A program made the position numbers and the translations under genes. The notes beneath the pieces were generated by a model. The model had not been told where the DNA came from. It searched no databases and saw only the letters and a list, made by a program, of their open reading frames with translations. This document shows, piece after piece, positions 24,825 through 38,484 of a stretch of DNA of 64,000 nucleotides. Numbering within the stretch: the stretch's first letter is position 1; each line of letters starts with the position of its first letter. Source of the DNA: Holothuria scabra (lineage: Eukaryota > Echinodermata > Holothuroidea > Aspidochirotida > Holothuriidae); contig CM074189.1 of assembly GCA_037179385.1 (NCBI GenBank), positions 22,455,020 through 22,519,019 of the forward strand, read 5' to 3'.

Positions 24825-25408
24825 AAACAACAAACGACACAAAATGATACTTTCATTTCCAACTTTATACGTTTACACAAACGATATAAAAAGATGAAAA
24901 ACAAAATATTTCGAGCGTCGTTTACCCTGCTCTTCCTCAGTTGAACTGAAAAATAGTACGTGGGGGAAGAAACTAGACCATATCGGGTGCAAAATTAGGC
25001 TCCGATTCAATAATCACAAATTAAGCATACGGGAGAACTAGAAAGGTTTCCCGGTTGCTGAGCATTTTGAATCTCCCAAACCATGACCTATCCGACCATA
25101 AATTTTCCATTCTCTATGGCAACTTCAAAGCAGCCCAAGAAAGAAGCAACCGGGAATTGAAAACAATCTTACGTCTAAACACCCATCACACTGGACTCAA
25201 CAAGGATCTCGCTTTTCTAAGCTTCTACGCCCTGATGCACCCCGATAAGGTCTAGTTGCTTCCCCACGTACTATTATTCAGTTCAACTGAGGAAGAGCGG
25301 TGTATACGACGCTTGAAATATTTTGTTTTCAATTTAACTATATTTTTCGTGTAAACGTACACAGTTGGAAATGAAGGTATCTTTTTTGTCGTTTGCAGTT
25401 TTTTTTCT
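24825..25408 (+). mobile_element. PLE fragment flanked by ~150-bp inverted repeats
   Basis: The left arm (24825-24985) and right arm (25258-25408) are inverted copies: AACGACACAAA..GATAC.TTCATTTCCAAC faces GTTGGAAATGAAGGTATC, and CTTCCTCAGTTGAACTGAA faces TTCAGTTCAACTGAGGAAG. Between them lies a decayed GIY-YIG C-terminal part (LRFNNHKLSIRE, GFPVAEHFESP, then THHTGLNKDLAFLS). Each arm carries a CTGAGGA...GAAATATTTTG hairpin motif. Confidence 0.65.
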
Positions 25409-25829
<421 letters not shown>

Positions 25830-25989
25830 AGCTTCAGTGAGTCCGTCAAGTTTAACTGTCTTGGTCATAATTTGTGTAGTGTTCTTCTTTGTGTATCACC
25901 ATTTCGTTGGAATTACAGCGTTATACTTCGTATTGACACTATTTAGTTTATTTTCCAACACACGGTATATGTTTATTCATAAAACTATG

Positions 25990-26048
<59 letters not shown>
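25990..26048. repeat. (TA)n tract
   Basis: Pure TA. It is followed by TCCACGTATGCTCCAT, the same terminal sequence found next to the TA tract at 2580, so a PLE end probably lies at 26049. Confidence 0.9.
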
Positions 26049-26050
<2 letters not shown>

Positions 26051-26065
26051 TCCACGTATGCTCCA

Positions 26066-26299
<234 letters not shown>

Positions 26300-26317
26300 G
26301 TATACCTATTTGTGAAA

Positions 26318-26549
26318 TGTTGGGGTAAAATATCAACGTCAGGGGGAAATTACCATTAGGGGGAAAGTTTACTTTCCCCTTTACGTTTTCACACACTGTT
26401 TTAAAGGGAATACCTAAGTGTATAGTATAACACATGGGGGCACGTAATACACCTAATTACTTCAATGTTGGCTTAAGTACGAACGCCTATCTATTAACAG
26501 GTACAACTAATTGAATACTGAATTAACGTCCAATCTAGTAGTACATATA

Positions 26550-26594
<45 letters not shown>

Positions 26595-26945
26595 CATGAT
26601 TGAACATTAGCGGGGAATTCGTATATCTTGGTACGTTAAGGCGAAATGGAAAACAGTAAAATACATAACTGTATATTTCGCCTGTAAGGAAAAACATATA
26701 CTTGTACATAACTTCGTTAGTCCATTAGTTGTACGTGTAAACAGATAGGCGTCCGTAATTTGGTCAACATTGGAGTAATTAGGTATATTACGTACCCTTA
26801 TATATACTTTACTTTTCACAAACGTATTTCCATTAAAACAGTGTGTGAAAACGTTAAGGGGAGTTTAAATTTTCCCCCCTTACGGTAATTCCCCTCTTAC
26901 TTTGATATTTTGCCCCCAAATTTTCCCTCATTCCACAATTAGGTA
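26318..26945. mobile_element. Long fold-back element related to the MITE family
   Basis: The left arm (26318-26520) and right arm (about 26716-26945) are inverted copies of about 200 bp: AAAATATCAACGTCAGGGGG faces CCCTCTTACTTTGATATTTT, CGTTTTCACACACTGTTTT faces AAAACAGTGTGTGAAAACG, and CGCCTATCT..TTAACA faces its complement. The centre holds a (TA)n tract (26551-26589). The arms share TTCACACACTGTTT..AATACxTA and AATTACTTCAA.GTTG blocks with MITE copies 1-3. Confidence 0.7.
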
Positions 26946-28780
26946 GATACATATAATATATACATTTATATATAGTATGTGGGTGTATGTGTGTGTTTGT
27001 AAAAAAGAAATGCAAACATTGAGAACAAAATCAGTAATTGAAAAGGTCTAAGTTAGTTCCTTGTAGAATCCATTTTACTTTTCATTCTGGGTACTTTAGC
27101 CTTTAGATATGAGACTGTCTTGTAAGGAATAAAAGTTGCGTATTATTAATGTGTAATTAACAGTTTTGACTGATATCTCTGTTAGAGAGGTGATTTCTTA
27201 CAGATACCATAGGTGAATGGTGCTATGTGCATATTGACAATAAAAATTTTAGCGTTTTCAGTAACTTGAATTGCGCCCTTGTTTATACGATCACGTGTTG
27301 AAGCACTCGAAATGTGCTGTCTGAAGCTTCTCGTTGGTAAACGATTGAACACGAATACGAACGAATGAAAGACCATTTACGTCAGACAATGAAAGGTTTC
27401 AATAAGAGAAATTTCGAAACACTAAAGTAAAATTAAACAAAGAACATTTTTAGGTAATATGTTATTTAGTCTACCGATTTTGCCAAGTGCCTTTGCAACT
27501 TGTGAAAAGGGCATTAATATGTAGTCGTTCCTGTTAACTTAGGACTGAGAAAATGCTAAAAGCGTAGAAGAAGACGTTGACACAGTTATAAATGCATTTA
27601 AATACAGAGCCGTAAAGGTTAGGTAATGGAAAAAATGCTGCTTAGACGGCCTGTAAGAGGTTCAAGAGAGTTAGAGCTGACACATCTGAAACCTCGTCGA
27701 ACAACCTACTTGCCTAGCCTAGATGGATTTTATTTACGTCGGTCACTTCGGAAAACCCTTTCATGCACTACCAGTATGTAACTTTTAAGTTTTATCAGTA
27801 CATTCTCCAAGATATAGGCTAACTTAAGGCTTAAATTTATAGTCATGTGAGGCTCCAATATGGAGACGGATTCGACAGTAACAACTAAATATCAGTGGGG
27901 AATTGGATTCTAACTTTTTCATACTTGCCCTGTTCTCAGCGACTGATGGGTTCCACTAGACTTTCACACATCAAACTAACGTGGACCTCTCACGAAACTG
28001 AAGTATGCAGCTTTGCAATTCTACAAGGCTGGCGGGCGTGAATCTTTTTTAAATGTTTCCACTTAAAAATGACAAATGTAGTCCCCAAATTTATTGCCCA
28101 AGCGTGACAATTTATAACGTCCTCCCACAATTGGTTAAAAAGTGGTATACGGAGAACAGTTCGCTACATTTAAGCTACTTTATATTGATTTGAAATCGTT
28201 TCGAAAGTTACCTCTAAATTCGCAATTAAGGAGTGGGTTCTGTAACATTGTCAAACCAATATGAAGGGGTGACAAACTTACCATACATACCAAAATGAAT
28301 CATCTCTCAATTCAATTACCCACTTAATTAAAAAGCTTAACTGGTCTTTGAAAGCCTTCAGTGTACACAAATAAGAGAATCTTCAGAACACTTTGTAGGG
28401 GTATTAAACTCTTCAAACTTTCATCCAGCACCGCAATACATTAAGTTAGGGCTTAGAAACACATGACTTGTCGTCGATTGTCTGACGGTGTCACTTGTCA
28501 CCGTTTGATGAGTATATACTGTATTGCATCTATGTAGATTTGAAATCTGAAGGCTACCAAGATCGCTTTCCTGTCTATTGAAATTTATTATACCATAAAG
28601 GCGCTAATTTGCTGTTTTAGCTCAAAGTTTAATCACCCTTACCCAAGCCTTGATTTTCAATCAAAGCCTTGCATAACCATGTCAGCTTCAAAAGTCTAAA
28701 ATTTTTCATCTCAACTTGCCTCAATTGAGCCCGTTTTTCCAGTACTGGTACTTTCTGTAATATACTTTCATTACATAGTT
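26946..28780. other. Intergenic, nothing recognised
   Basis: No coding pattern, tRNA or repeat structure supported. Confidence 0.35.
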
Positions 28781-28789
28781 CTATAACAC

Positions 28790-29230
28790 CTCATCACTTC
28801 ATATAACATGTCGAAAACTTGCTCCCCCCATGCATTATATCTGTAGGCAAAGAAACGACCGCATTAACCTTGGCTTCTAATTGGCTTCGAGATGGTCAGT
28901 TCCCCAGGAACTTAAAGCAAGCTTTGGTCAAACCTCTATTGGAGAAAAGTGGACTTGATTTAACTTATTCAAACTATCGTCCAGTGAGTAATTTGTCTTT
29001 TGTTTCAAAGTTGATTGAATGAGCTGCTATTGATTACATAATTGGGCAACATGCCAATCAGGCTTCCGCCCTTCCCCAGTACGGAAACTGCCCTTTCGAA
29101 AATTCATTCAGATGTTTTACTGCAATTGGATAGCAAAAAGTGTGTCCTGCTTGCACTTTTCGAGCTTAGTGCAGCTTTCGACACAATTGATCACAACTAA
29201 TTGATCCCAATTAGTAAGAAGTGATGACAT
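28790..29230 (+). mobile_element. Decayed LINE reverse transcriptase fragment
   Basis: The frame reads NWLRDGQFPRNLKQALVKPL then LEKSGLDLTYSNYRPVSNLS and FVSKLIE, the early reverse transcriptase motif (PxxxKxAxVxPLxKK.....NYRPVSNLSFxSKxxE) of CR1-like LINEs. The frame then breaks, but later words of the same domain (decayed FDTIDH) remain visible in other frames. Different lineage from the 13.5 kb LINE. Confidence 0.75.
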
Positions 29231-29711
29231 TAAACGGAAGTTTTTCATTTGACTCAAACCAACAGTCATCCAAACTTAACATTGAAATTTTCTTTGTTGG
29301 TAACACCACTGTTAAAATCTCAACGTCTGTGAAATTACTGAGGAGCGTGGTTAGATAAGGGTCTTTCTATGTCAGTATCAAATATAAAACTGCGTCTTAA
29401 TATCTCTGTAATAGTGGACAGTGTGCTACATTCCGTAGCAAGATGCCGAACATCATGCAGGCTTAACGTTGCTTCCGAGTTACAAAAGTGGGCCTTTATG
29501 TGGGGAAAGGGTCTTGAGATTTTCATAGTTAACTTGGATTGGGTTTTTCCTGACTTGGCGGCCCAAACATGCCAATGGGGTAGAGTAGAAGCTCTTCAGC
29601 TGCCAATATTTTGTGTTCTCCTAGAGCCCCGAGAAGAACACTTCCAGACTACGAGACTTCGGAGAGACACGATGGCTGCATGTTGTTTTGTATCGGTGAT
29701 CTCGAATTCCA

Positions 29712-30340
29712 ATGTTCCCTAAAAGGACTATTACTAGCATTTCAAGACTTGAGGGAGAACTAGGAGAGGCGGTGAAATTCCAACTTAAACGTAATGATGA
29801 CTTAGAGGCATCGTTACTTGAAAGAGACAGAAAGTCAGGAAAGCTTGAAAAAGAAGTTTTGAATCTTACAGCGGTTTTAGAATCAACTCGAAGGAAATGA
29901 ATAAATTTGGAAGAATTTATCGAAGGTGTAATTTACGAGTAGTTGGAGCTCCCGTCACTGAGGGAGAAGACTGTGAGGATATTATCAGAAATCAGGTGTT
30001 AACCTTGTTCCAGGGCCTCCCAGAGATTATCATCCAAAAGTGTCATATTGACAATAGGGGTTCATGGGAACTACCCTCAAAATATCATTGTGCGTTTTCT
30101 GTCTAACAGATCTTACGTTGCGATTATGAAGAGAAAGCGAGTAGCCCTAGCTAACCAACCCTTCTCCATCGTGGATGACCTCCGTATGAGGGATCTAACG
30201 GAGGAAGAGAAGTGGGTCCCGCAGGTAAAGGAACTTTTTGAGCGTGGGACGCTACTTAGATTTATTGGTGAAAGATAGGGGAACTTATCTGGTAGACCCT
30301 ACGTATTTGAGAAAAATTCTCAAACTAACTGCCTAAAGTG
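29712..30340 (+). mobile_element. LINE ORF1 remnant (coiled coil plus RNA-binding-like domain)
   Basis: The first frame has a heptad-like charged stretch (DLEASLLERDRKSGKLEKEV). After a stop, RCNLRVVGAPVTEGEDCEDI and then, shifted, NIIVRFLSNRSYVAIMKRKR and FSIVDDLRM...ELFERGTLLRFI follow. This order resembles ORF1 proteins of L1/Tx1-type LINEs, which bind the element's RNA. At least two frame breaks make it inactive. It may belong with the reverse transcriptase fragment upstream, but their order is wrong for one element. Confidence 0.6.
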
Positions 30341-30715
30341 TATCATTACTGGTGAATCATTGCATTCATAGATGATAGATAAATTAAAACTGTTACTTAG
30401 TTCCTGTCAAGACCACCCCTGCTTTTTATTATGCTGACTATCCCTAACTCTGTCTCTCGATCCATCTTCACATTCTGTCCTTCTAACTGGACTCGTCACT
30501 TAGCCTCCCACGACACCAGTTGATAAGAACTGTTTACTTCTTTTCCTTCTAATTTACTGTGTTTGCTTCATTATATGTTTTCGCTAATGTCTACCATCTT
30601 ATTATTTGGTTATAAGTATACATTCAAAGTTGCAAACAGGTTTATTGCCATTATGCACTACAAATGTGTACAGATAGCTTTTTCCTTTTTGTTTTATCCC
30701 TAACAAATGAGAAAT

Positions 30716-30862
30716 ATCCGTGTAAGCAGTTGTAATGTAAGAGGTTTTAAAATGTATGTAAGTAGCTCTTATGTAAGAGGTTTGCAGATATCCGTGTAAG
30801 CAGCTGTGATGTAAGAGGCTTGACAATGTTCATGTAAGCAGCTATAATGTAAGCGGTTTGAG
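30716..30862 (+). repeat. ~36-bp minisatellite, four units
   Basis: Units with TGTAAGCAGYTGTAATGTAAGAGG recur near 30720, 30756, 30793 and 30830. Confidence 0.75.
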
Positions 30863-30864
30863 GC

Positions 30865-31895
30865 AGTGCAAAAAAGGGGGAAAGCATTTGCCTTCTTTAA
30901 TAATCTTAAGCGTGATGTGTACTTTGTGCATACCGATGAGATTTACTGGAGAAGTGAATGGGGAGGTAGAGTAGTCCTTAATCATGACTCTACAGCAAGC
31001 CGGAGTGTTTGTTTTTTGTTAAGTCCTACCTTAGAATTTGCTTTACTTACATCTTATATTTTCAGCAACGAAAGACTTATTAGCCTAATTTTCTTCAGTA
31101 CAATCTGAACTTTCAATATAAATTACCCATTCTAGGAGAAGATTTCATTTTTTTAAATTAAATAAAAAAGGTGGAAATGCACGAACCAATTTTAATTCAT
31201 GGAAAATGATTGGATTTAATGAGTACAAACCATTTAGTAGATATTTGTAGGAAACGTCACCCTCACCAAACATAGTACACATGAAGTTCTAGTTATCCCA
31301 CTTCTCCGATTCACTGTAGACTGGATTTTTTCTAATGTCGCGCTTGTTAGTCAAATTGGTCGGCAAAATTTTCATTTCTTCTAGACTTCACTCGAACCAT
31401 CGTACTATTAATGTTGACATTACTAAAGATTTTTAGGAAAGGGGACCAGGATGGAAGTTTGAAAACTTTTAAAGGGAAATATTGCGTTTGTTTGCAAGAA
31501 AACCTCACCCTTTTAAAACTAATATTAATTGACACAGGTGGACAGATAATCAAAAATAAGGCAGTATTGTAGCCTTGTTTACATGAAATAAACTTCCTAC
31601 AGGTGGAAATTCAGTTGTTTGCTGTTCAACAAAAAACTTTTGTATCCAAACTTTTTAAATTTCAAATTATTTAAAGTCGGTGACTCTTCTTGCGCACAGT
31701 ATTTTGAAAAGATGTAGCTATTTTTGGAGTTAATGATTAAGACCGAATTGTTAGATAGTGTCTTAGCTATTTATTTTCTTTTTACTAGTCTTTACTGGAG
31801 CATTTTAAATGCAAGATTTCCCTTTATATGTACTGTAGTATGGAACCTATACTAAGCTTAGAACATATTCGTTTACTAGAGAGCTAGCTATCCAT
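30865..31895. other. Intergenic, nothing recognised
   Basis: Short ORFs only. Confidence 0.35.
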
Positions 31896-31899
31896 CCAT

Positions 31900-32400
31900 A
31901 TAGATATATAGGTCGATGCAAAAACATGGAAATACACAGTGCAATATAATTGAACCAAAAATGGAGTTGAACAAAAAATGGAGTTGAACGAAAAATACAA
32001 ATTACGACGTTTCGGGTTACATACCCTTCAACACGGTAACAGAAAGTCAACTGAAGTCACACAAACGAGGAGTCAAAGTCAAGGAAAAAGCACCAGTCAA
32101 CAAAAAGATTAAAATCATTCAAGCAGTGATTTTAGCTTAGAATTAAGGCCATGGGGGTGAAGAGTGCCAAGTTTAAGGATAAGTAATGAGACGATCAATA
32201 TGGGTTCCTTTACAGGTTAATGCAGCCGTGACCAAAAAGTCTGTAATTGTACAAAGGGAGGGCGGATTAAAATGGGCTGCTACAGGAAAGCCAGACAAGT
32301 TAAGTTTAATAGATCGGAGGTGTTCAGTAATTCTATCGGCCAGCCTCCGTTTGGTTTCACCAACATACAGAATTTTACAGCGTTTTTAACTTAAAATGTG
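31900..32400 (-). mobile_element. Penelope-like element 3' end (minus strand)
   Basis: The minus strand reads ILYVGETKRRLADRITEHLR then [15 protein letters not shown], the second half of a GIY-YIG domain, followed by a 3' untranslated region with GTGTTGAAGGGT...ACCCGAAACGTCG near 32003-32040. It is the inverted relative of 23.9-24.3 kb, and its coding part is close to the 33.1 kb copy. Frame broken by stops. Confidence 0.75.
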
Positions 32401-32412
32401 AATAACATTGGG

Positions 32413-32447
32413 AGAGAGAGAGGGAGAGAGTGAGAGAGAGAGAGAAG
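32413..32447. repeat. GA-rich low-complexity run
   Basis: GAGAGAGAGGGAGAGAGTGAGAG-type sequence between the PLE fragment and the tRNA-like element. Confidence 0.8.
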
Positions 32448-32539
32448 AGTGAAATATAAACATGTATATGCAAATTGAAAATAATTTATAATATAAACAA
32501 TAAATCAAACTGAAAATCTGCCCCGACGAAAAATTGACC

Positions 32540-32610
32540 GTCTCCACTGGGACTCGAACCCAGACCTTCTGCTCTACGTGCAGACGCCTTACCAGTTTGG
32601 CTATAAAGCC
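32540..32610 (-). tRNA. tRNA-like cloverleaf, probably pseudo-tRNA or SINE head
   Basis: A full cloverleaf can be drawn on the minus strand: acceptor GGCTTTA with TGGAGAC (one mismatch, two GT pairs), D arm GCC...GGC, anticodon stem TCTGC/GCAGA around loop ACGTAGA, and T arm CTGGG-TTCGAGT-CCCAG. A box TAGCCAAACTGG and B box GGTTCGAGTCC are good, and a T5 run follows. The anticodon would be GTA (Tyr), but position 33 is C instead of the near-universal T and there is no intron, so function is doubtful. Confidence 0.45.
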
Positions 32611-32814
32611 AGTCCTAGCTGTTCGAGTTTCCAGAAAGGAGTCAATGATTCGCCGAGAGGGCGTTACACAGAGTTGTGGACATATATCCATTTCAAACTC
32701 CGATCGGCCTTTTGACAGATATCACTGGTAGCCAGATTGATGCAATCAGTTTGAATCACCGCATAATACATGGATCTCGCGAAGACATACGAAACTGTAA
32801 AGATATACTGTAAA

Positions 32815-33015
<201 letters not shown>

Positions 33016-33056
33016 CATAAATAAATGTTTTACACGCTATCCACAAAAATGTAGAG

Positions 33057-34290
<1,234 letters not shown>

Positions 34291-34845
34291 TGAGGTGAAG
34301 CTGTTGCAGGGGTTTATTGTTGAGACTGAATGATTTGAAAAGACTAGCTATTTATTTTTCCTGCTATGTTGGATCATTTTCAACGCAATATTTCCCTTTA
34401 AGTTAAATGAAAAATAAGATATATTTGGTGATCTCCTTTGTTTTGAACTGTGATGTTTTTTCAACTTTTTGAAGAGATGCCCTGTTTGTGTATTTCATTC
34501 CCCAGTTTCCAAAATGCAGAATGAACATGATGTGGTTTATGAACAGTTCTACTTCGACACTTGGAACTGGAAGACTCGAGAGAGGATGAACATTTTTTCT
34601 CAAATAATAGACACCCCCTAACTGTTTAGAAAATTGTAACTTTTTGCCTCGAATAGCTCCATTTTTTGCATCGTTTTGAGAGCTTTCAACGTAGAAATTC
34701 TACTTACACGACATTAGCTGGGTCAGTAATCCATACTTACTTATATATAAATAGATTCGCTTACAAGCGTGGAAAGCCATTGTAATCGAAACACGCAGGT
34801 TGTGATCTTGCTAAGTAACGAATTATAGCAAGTTAAGGATGTTTA

Positions 34846-34890
34846 GAAGCGTTTCGCCCTGACAGATTACTTTCGGGGCTCATCAGTTGA
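34846..34890 (-). ncRNA. Hammerhead-like core with consensus stem II
   Basis: On the minus strand: CTGATGA, GCCC (stem II), a 17-nt loop, GGGC (stem II), GAAAC. Core bases and the G-C closing pair of stem II match the hammerhead consensus. I could not find convincing stems I and III, and no PLE coding sequence lies next to it. It may be a retroelement end of another family. Confidence 0.3.
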
Positions 34891-34899
34891 AGGGTAGTA

Positions 34900-36285
34900 T
34901 ATAATTAGGCAGTGTTTGCCAAGAGTGTCATGCAAAAGAAAAGAATGATTCATGAAATTAACAGTAAGGTTAAATGTTTCATATATGAATGAAAATTGGT
35001 CTCGGATTGCCGGTGTAGCCTAAATAAATAAGTGGCATACATAAGATAGCCACTGCACGGTAGATTTAGCGGAAAACCTGTTCCCGACATACTTGCGGGG
35101 ATGACTAGTGCGTCACAGTTAACTACTCAAATATATTGACATAGTTTGATAAGTTGTGGCAAGAAAAGGTGTAGGGTATGTCGTGTTAACCAATATTGAA
35201 GTTGGAATGTTGGATATTTGGAAAGGCCAATGTGGCAGTGAAGCTGTTGTCTTGTGCTATATCATTTGTCATGCAGATATTCAGTTGGAATATGCAAGTT
35301 GTGGAGGTGCAAGACAAGATCCCAAATGGGGAAATCTGATAGGCTGACACAACAGTAGGCAAATGAATGTTATTTACAGTAGAGCCGTTCCGGTCTTTCC
35401 TTCAAATGTGCAAGGTTCATCGACTAACCGGATAGCGCACCACCTACCCTTACTTTACAGGAATTGTTTCGTTCGATTTGTTTATACTTGCGGGTTACAT
35501 CAGCTGCATAGGACTAGATTAGTCGGTTGCCCTTTGTTAGTATCCTTATGAAAGAAAACATTTCAATTGTCTTTCGTAGTCACTACAATAACGTTTGATC
35601 TTAGTACCTTGCCACTGTGGCCAAAAGTTTGCACCTTCATCCCATATGTCGCTTCAAAGTAATCCAAATCTTTAAGAAATTTATCAGGAGAATACGGAAG
35701 CACTAAATGAAAGTACACATGCTGAGATAAACCAAACACTTTTAAAGGTTACCTCTGTACACAATGGTGTGAGATATCTACCAGAACAAAATCTTAACAA
35801 TTATTTTAGCTGAGGAAAGGTTGCAAATATTCAAACCGGAAATTTCCATTCACCATATCCCTCATAACATCACGACTACAATTTTAGTGCTTAAATCTCA
35901 GCACCACAATACACGAATAAAGAATAATTGGACAGCTGTGTATTCAGAAGTGTAATTTGTGGTTAAAAGCACACTGGTTGACGATGACGGCGATGGTGAC
36001 AATGACGAAGAGAATGTATGAAAGTCATGGCATAGATAAGTTGGAGAACAAATTAAAAGCAGGAGTTGTATTTTACTTGCTCTATTACAGACCACTAAAA
36101 AGTGCCATCCGAAAGAGGAGTTAAATGAAAGCCATAATTTGTTTTAAAAATCCTGGGAAGTATATTGGATATTTTTGAGGCAGAATAAAATGATCTGAAG
36201 ACACGTTAGATACTAATCTTGGGATTCTCAAGGTAAGTGACATTCAAAGTGACATTCAGAGATATTCAAAGTGATATGTATACCT
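34900..36285. other. Intergenic, nothing recognised
   Basis: Short ORFs only. Confidence 0.35.
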
Positions 36286-36289
36286 TTGT

Positions 36290-36715
36290 CTTCAAAGGTG
36301 TAACAATTTAACCCTAGAAGGTCCTCATGTTCTAACTTCAACAAGACATAATGCACTATTTCTAGTAAACCGTTTTAACATGGGAAACAACCGTTGGATA
36401 TTATTGTTACAAAGTTTGGACCGATATTCGAAAAACTATTAAACTTTCCAGATCTTATGAAACTTTCAAAGACAAAATCAAATCTCATTTGAAAGACAAC
36501 TACTCTACCTTAGCTCCATGCCAATCTGGGCCACCCTGTATTCTTGTCCTTTTTATACTCTTCTTGTTTCTTTCTTTTAAGTTCGCTAGCTGCGATATAC
36601 ATACTATTGTTTTTCTTCCTGTTTAAAACTCCACATTTCACCATTGTATCTGTAGATATGTATTTAATTAAATGTGTTTATTAACGAAATACACTGAACT
36701 GAAATGAACTGACTA
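36290..36715 (+). mobile_element. LINE 3' tail
   Basis: The translation WTDIRKTIKLSRSYETFKDK then IKSHLKDNY resembles the C-terminus of many LINE reverse transcriptases (WNxLPxxIRxSxSxxxFKxxLKxHL). A 3' region ending in TGAACTGAAATGAACTGA follows, a short tandem tail like those of CR1/L2 elements. Confidence 0.5.
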
Positions 36716-36719
36716 GACA

Positions 36720-38035
36720 AAATAATGCGAGTGAGCTTCTCTCAGGTTGAATTATCAAGATATGAAGAAGGCCTACATATTTAATGTATGCAGAAGTTTC
36801 GATCAATCCTGGGTCACAGGAAATTAAGATGGCTATCCACATACAGATCCATGAACGCACCAAGATTACGCACAATAGCTCTTTTTAAGTTCTGCTTCCC
36901 TAAGAAAGGGTGACACTGACTCTAAATCTGGACTGTTTTGTAAAGGACATGTCTTCTCCGGTTTTTTCATCATTGAACTTGATTAAAATTTCTACACATC
37001 TACAACTTGACGTCACAAATATATAGTAGCAAATACAATTCTGTATATTCAGGGAAAAACTTAATTAACATTTTGTTAAATCATGAAATTATCAACGGTC
37101 GAAGTATATAAGAAACGTTCCCCAGAAGCCCAGAATTGTTCCTTCGACCCCGTGACAAAGGACATGGGTACCGGAGATAATCTGAAATATGTTGATAGCC
37201 TTCTAGAATAGTTTTAAGTGTGATTTAAACAGCTGCCCTAAGCTCTACTTTAGGAACGTTAAACTGCATGAAAAATTTGGGCACCAAAACTCGTCAAAGT
37301 CATCTATGTCGAAAGCTGCAGGTCAGGTAATACCAGTAGGGGAAAGAACACATTGAACGGGGGGGGGGGGGGACTCGGTACTAAGTCCAAAACAAGAAGA
37401 TTGAAAGAGATAAAATCTGAAACAGGCTATTCTATTATCTTCGATATAGAGGTAGACATGATTCCTGTAATCTGAGCAAGACGGATGGAAGCTAAATTAT
37501 GCCTCGACGTGCTTCAAACATAGCAATCTTTTGCATCTCAGACCTCTCCAAAAAGCAACAATTTTCCAAATTGTAGAGGACTCCTTCCTTAGATTCATTT
37601 CTACAAGAGTTTACAATCCCACCTTGTACTTTATCTTTAAGGTAAAGGTGACTACTATACGTTTGTGTTTAGGATGCACATTTTTGCGTCTTATCACTAT
37701 TCAAAAAGCAAAAGTTTTTCAAACATAGAAAAGGCCCCCCCTCTCAATGCCAGTCGGTAGATGTTACAGCTTGCCGCCACCTCACAATTTAAAGGCACGT
37801 TACTATATTGGATCCGTAAATGACACATGTATGGCCTGCTGCATGTTGGGGTGTCTTTAACTTTCTTGTTAACATATAAAGCGATTTCTCTAGGTACACT
37901 ATCAGAGGAAAATCTATTTGGTAGGCATGACGTTTAATTAAATGATGAGAGCTTTCATTAGATTTTTTTTTTTAAGATTTATTAGAAATATCTTAAAGTT
38001 TCTTCCTCGATGGCACTATTCAGAGGCCTAGTTGA
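36720..38035. other. Intergenic, nothing recognised
   Basis: A poly-G run lies at 37360-37371. No coding pattern supported. Confidence 0.35.
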
Positions 38036-38037
38036 TA

Positions 38038-38150
38038 ACTGTTATCTCCGTTGAATTTGCGAGGTAGAATGGCAAGGCATGGTGGGAGAGATTTGAAAAT
38101 AGCACCACCCATGGTAAAACATTCCCATGAAAGCGGCTATCCCTATAAAT
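38038..38150 (+). repeat. Dispersed ~115-bp repeat (copy 1)
   Basis: GTTATCTCCGTTGAATT.GCGAGGTA, GGGAGA.ATTTGAAA and CACCCATGGTAAAA recur in order at 44.48-44.6 kb. Confidence 0.6.
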
Positions 38151-38164
38151 GGTAAGTTGAATTC

Positions 38165-38480
38165 GCAGCCAAAATGTCCCGGTGGCCCTAATTTAGCTCC
38201 TGCCGGGCTATTTGCTGGGCCCTAGCTGGGAACAATATATGTTTCTCAGGTGTTTCCACGTATGGCCCGGCTAGTCTTTACCAGCTGTAGCACAGCCGAA
38301 GCCTAGCTGCGGTCAGCGGACAAAGCTGGGCTTTGGTGGGGCCCAGCTGGGTTTCAGCTGATAAAGGTTTATTCCAGTTGGGTCAAGCGTGAAAGCACTT
38401 GACAAACACGAATTGGTTCCAGCTGGAGCTAAACAAGTAGCCCAGTAGAAGCCATTTGTGGCGCAACTGGGCATGCTGGA
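38165..38480. repeat. CAGCTGGG-rich fold-back repeat (copies 2 and 3, inverted)
   Basis: 38200-38310 is a direct relative of 19170-19290. 38360-38450 is the inverted relative (shared ACAAACACGAA..GGT.CCAGCTGG and AAGTAGCCC read backwards). The two halves can fold on each other around CAAAGCTGGGCTTTG. Confidence 0.55.
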
Positions 38481-38484
38481 TGGG

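Noticed and set aside
30716..30862. Regular ~36-bp repeat considered as CRISPR
   Set aside because: There are no unique spacers; it is a direct minisatellite in a eukaryotic context.
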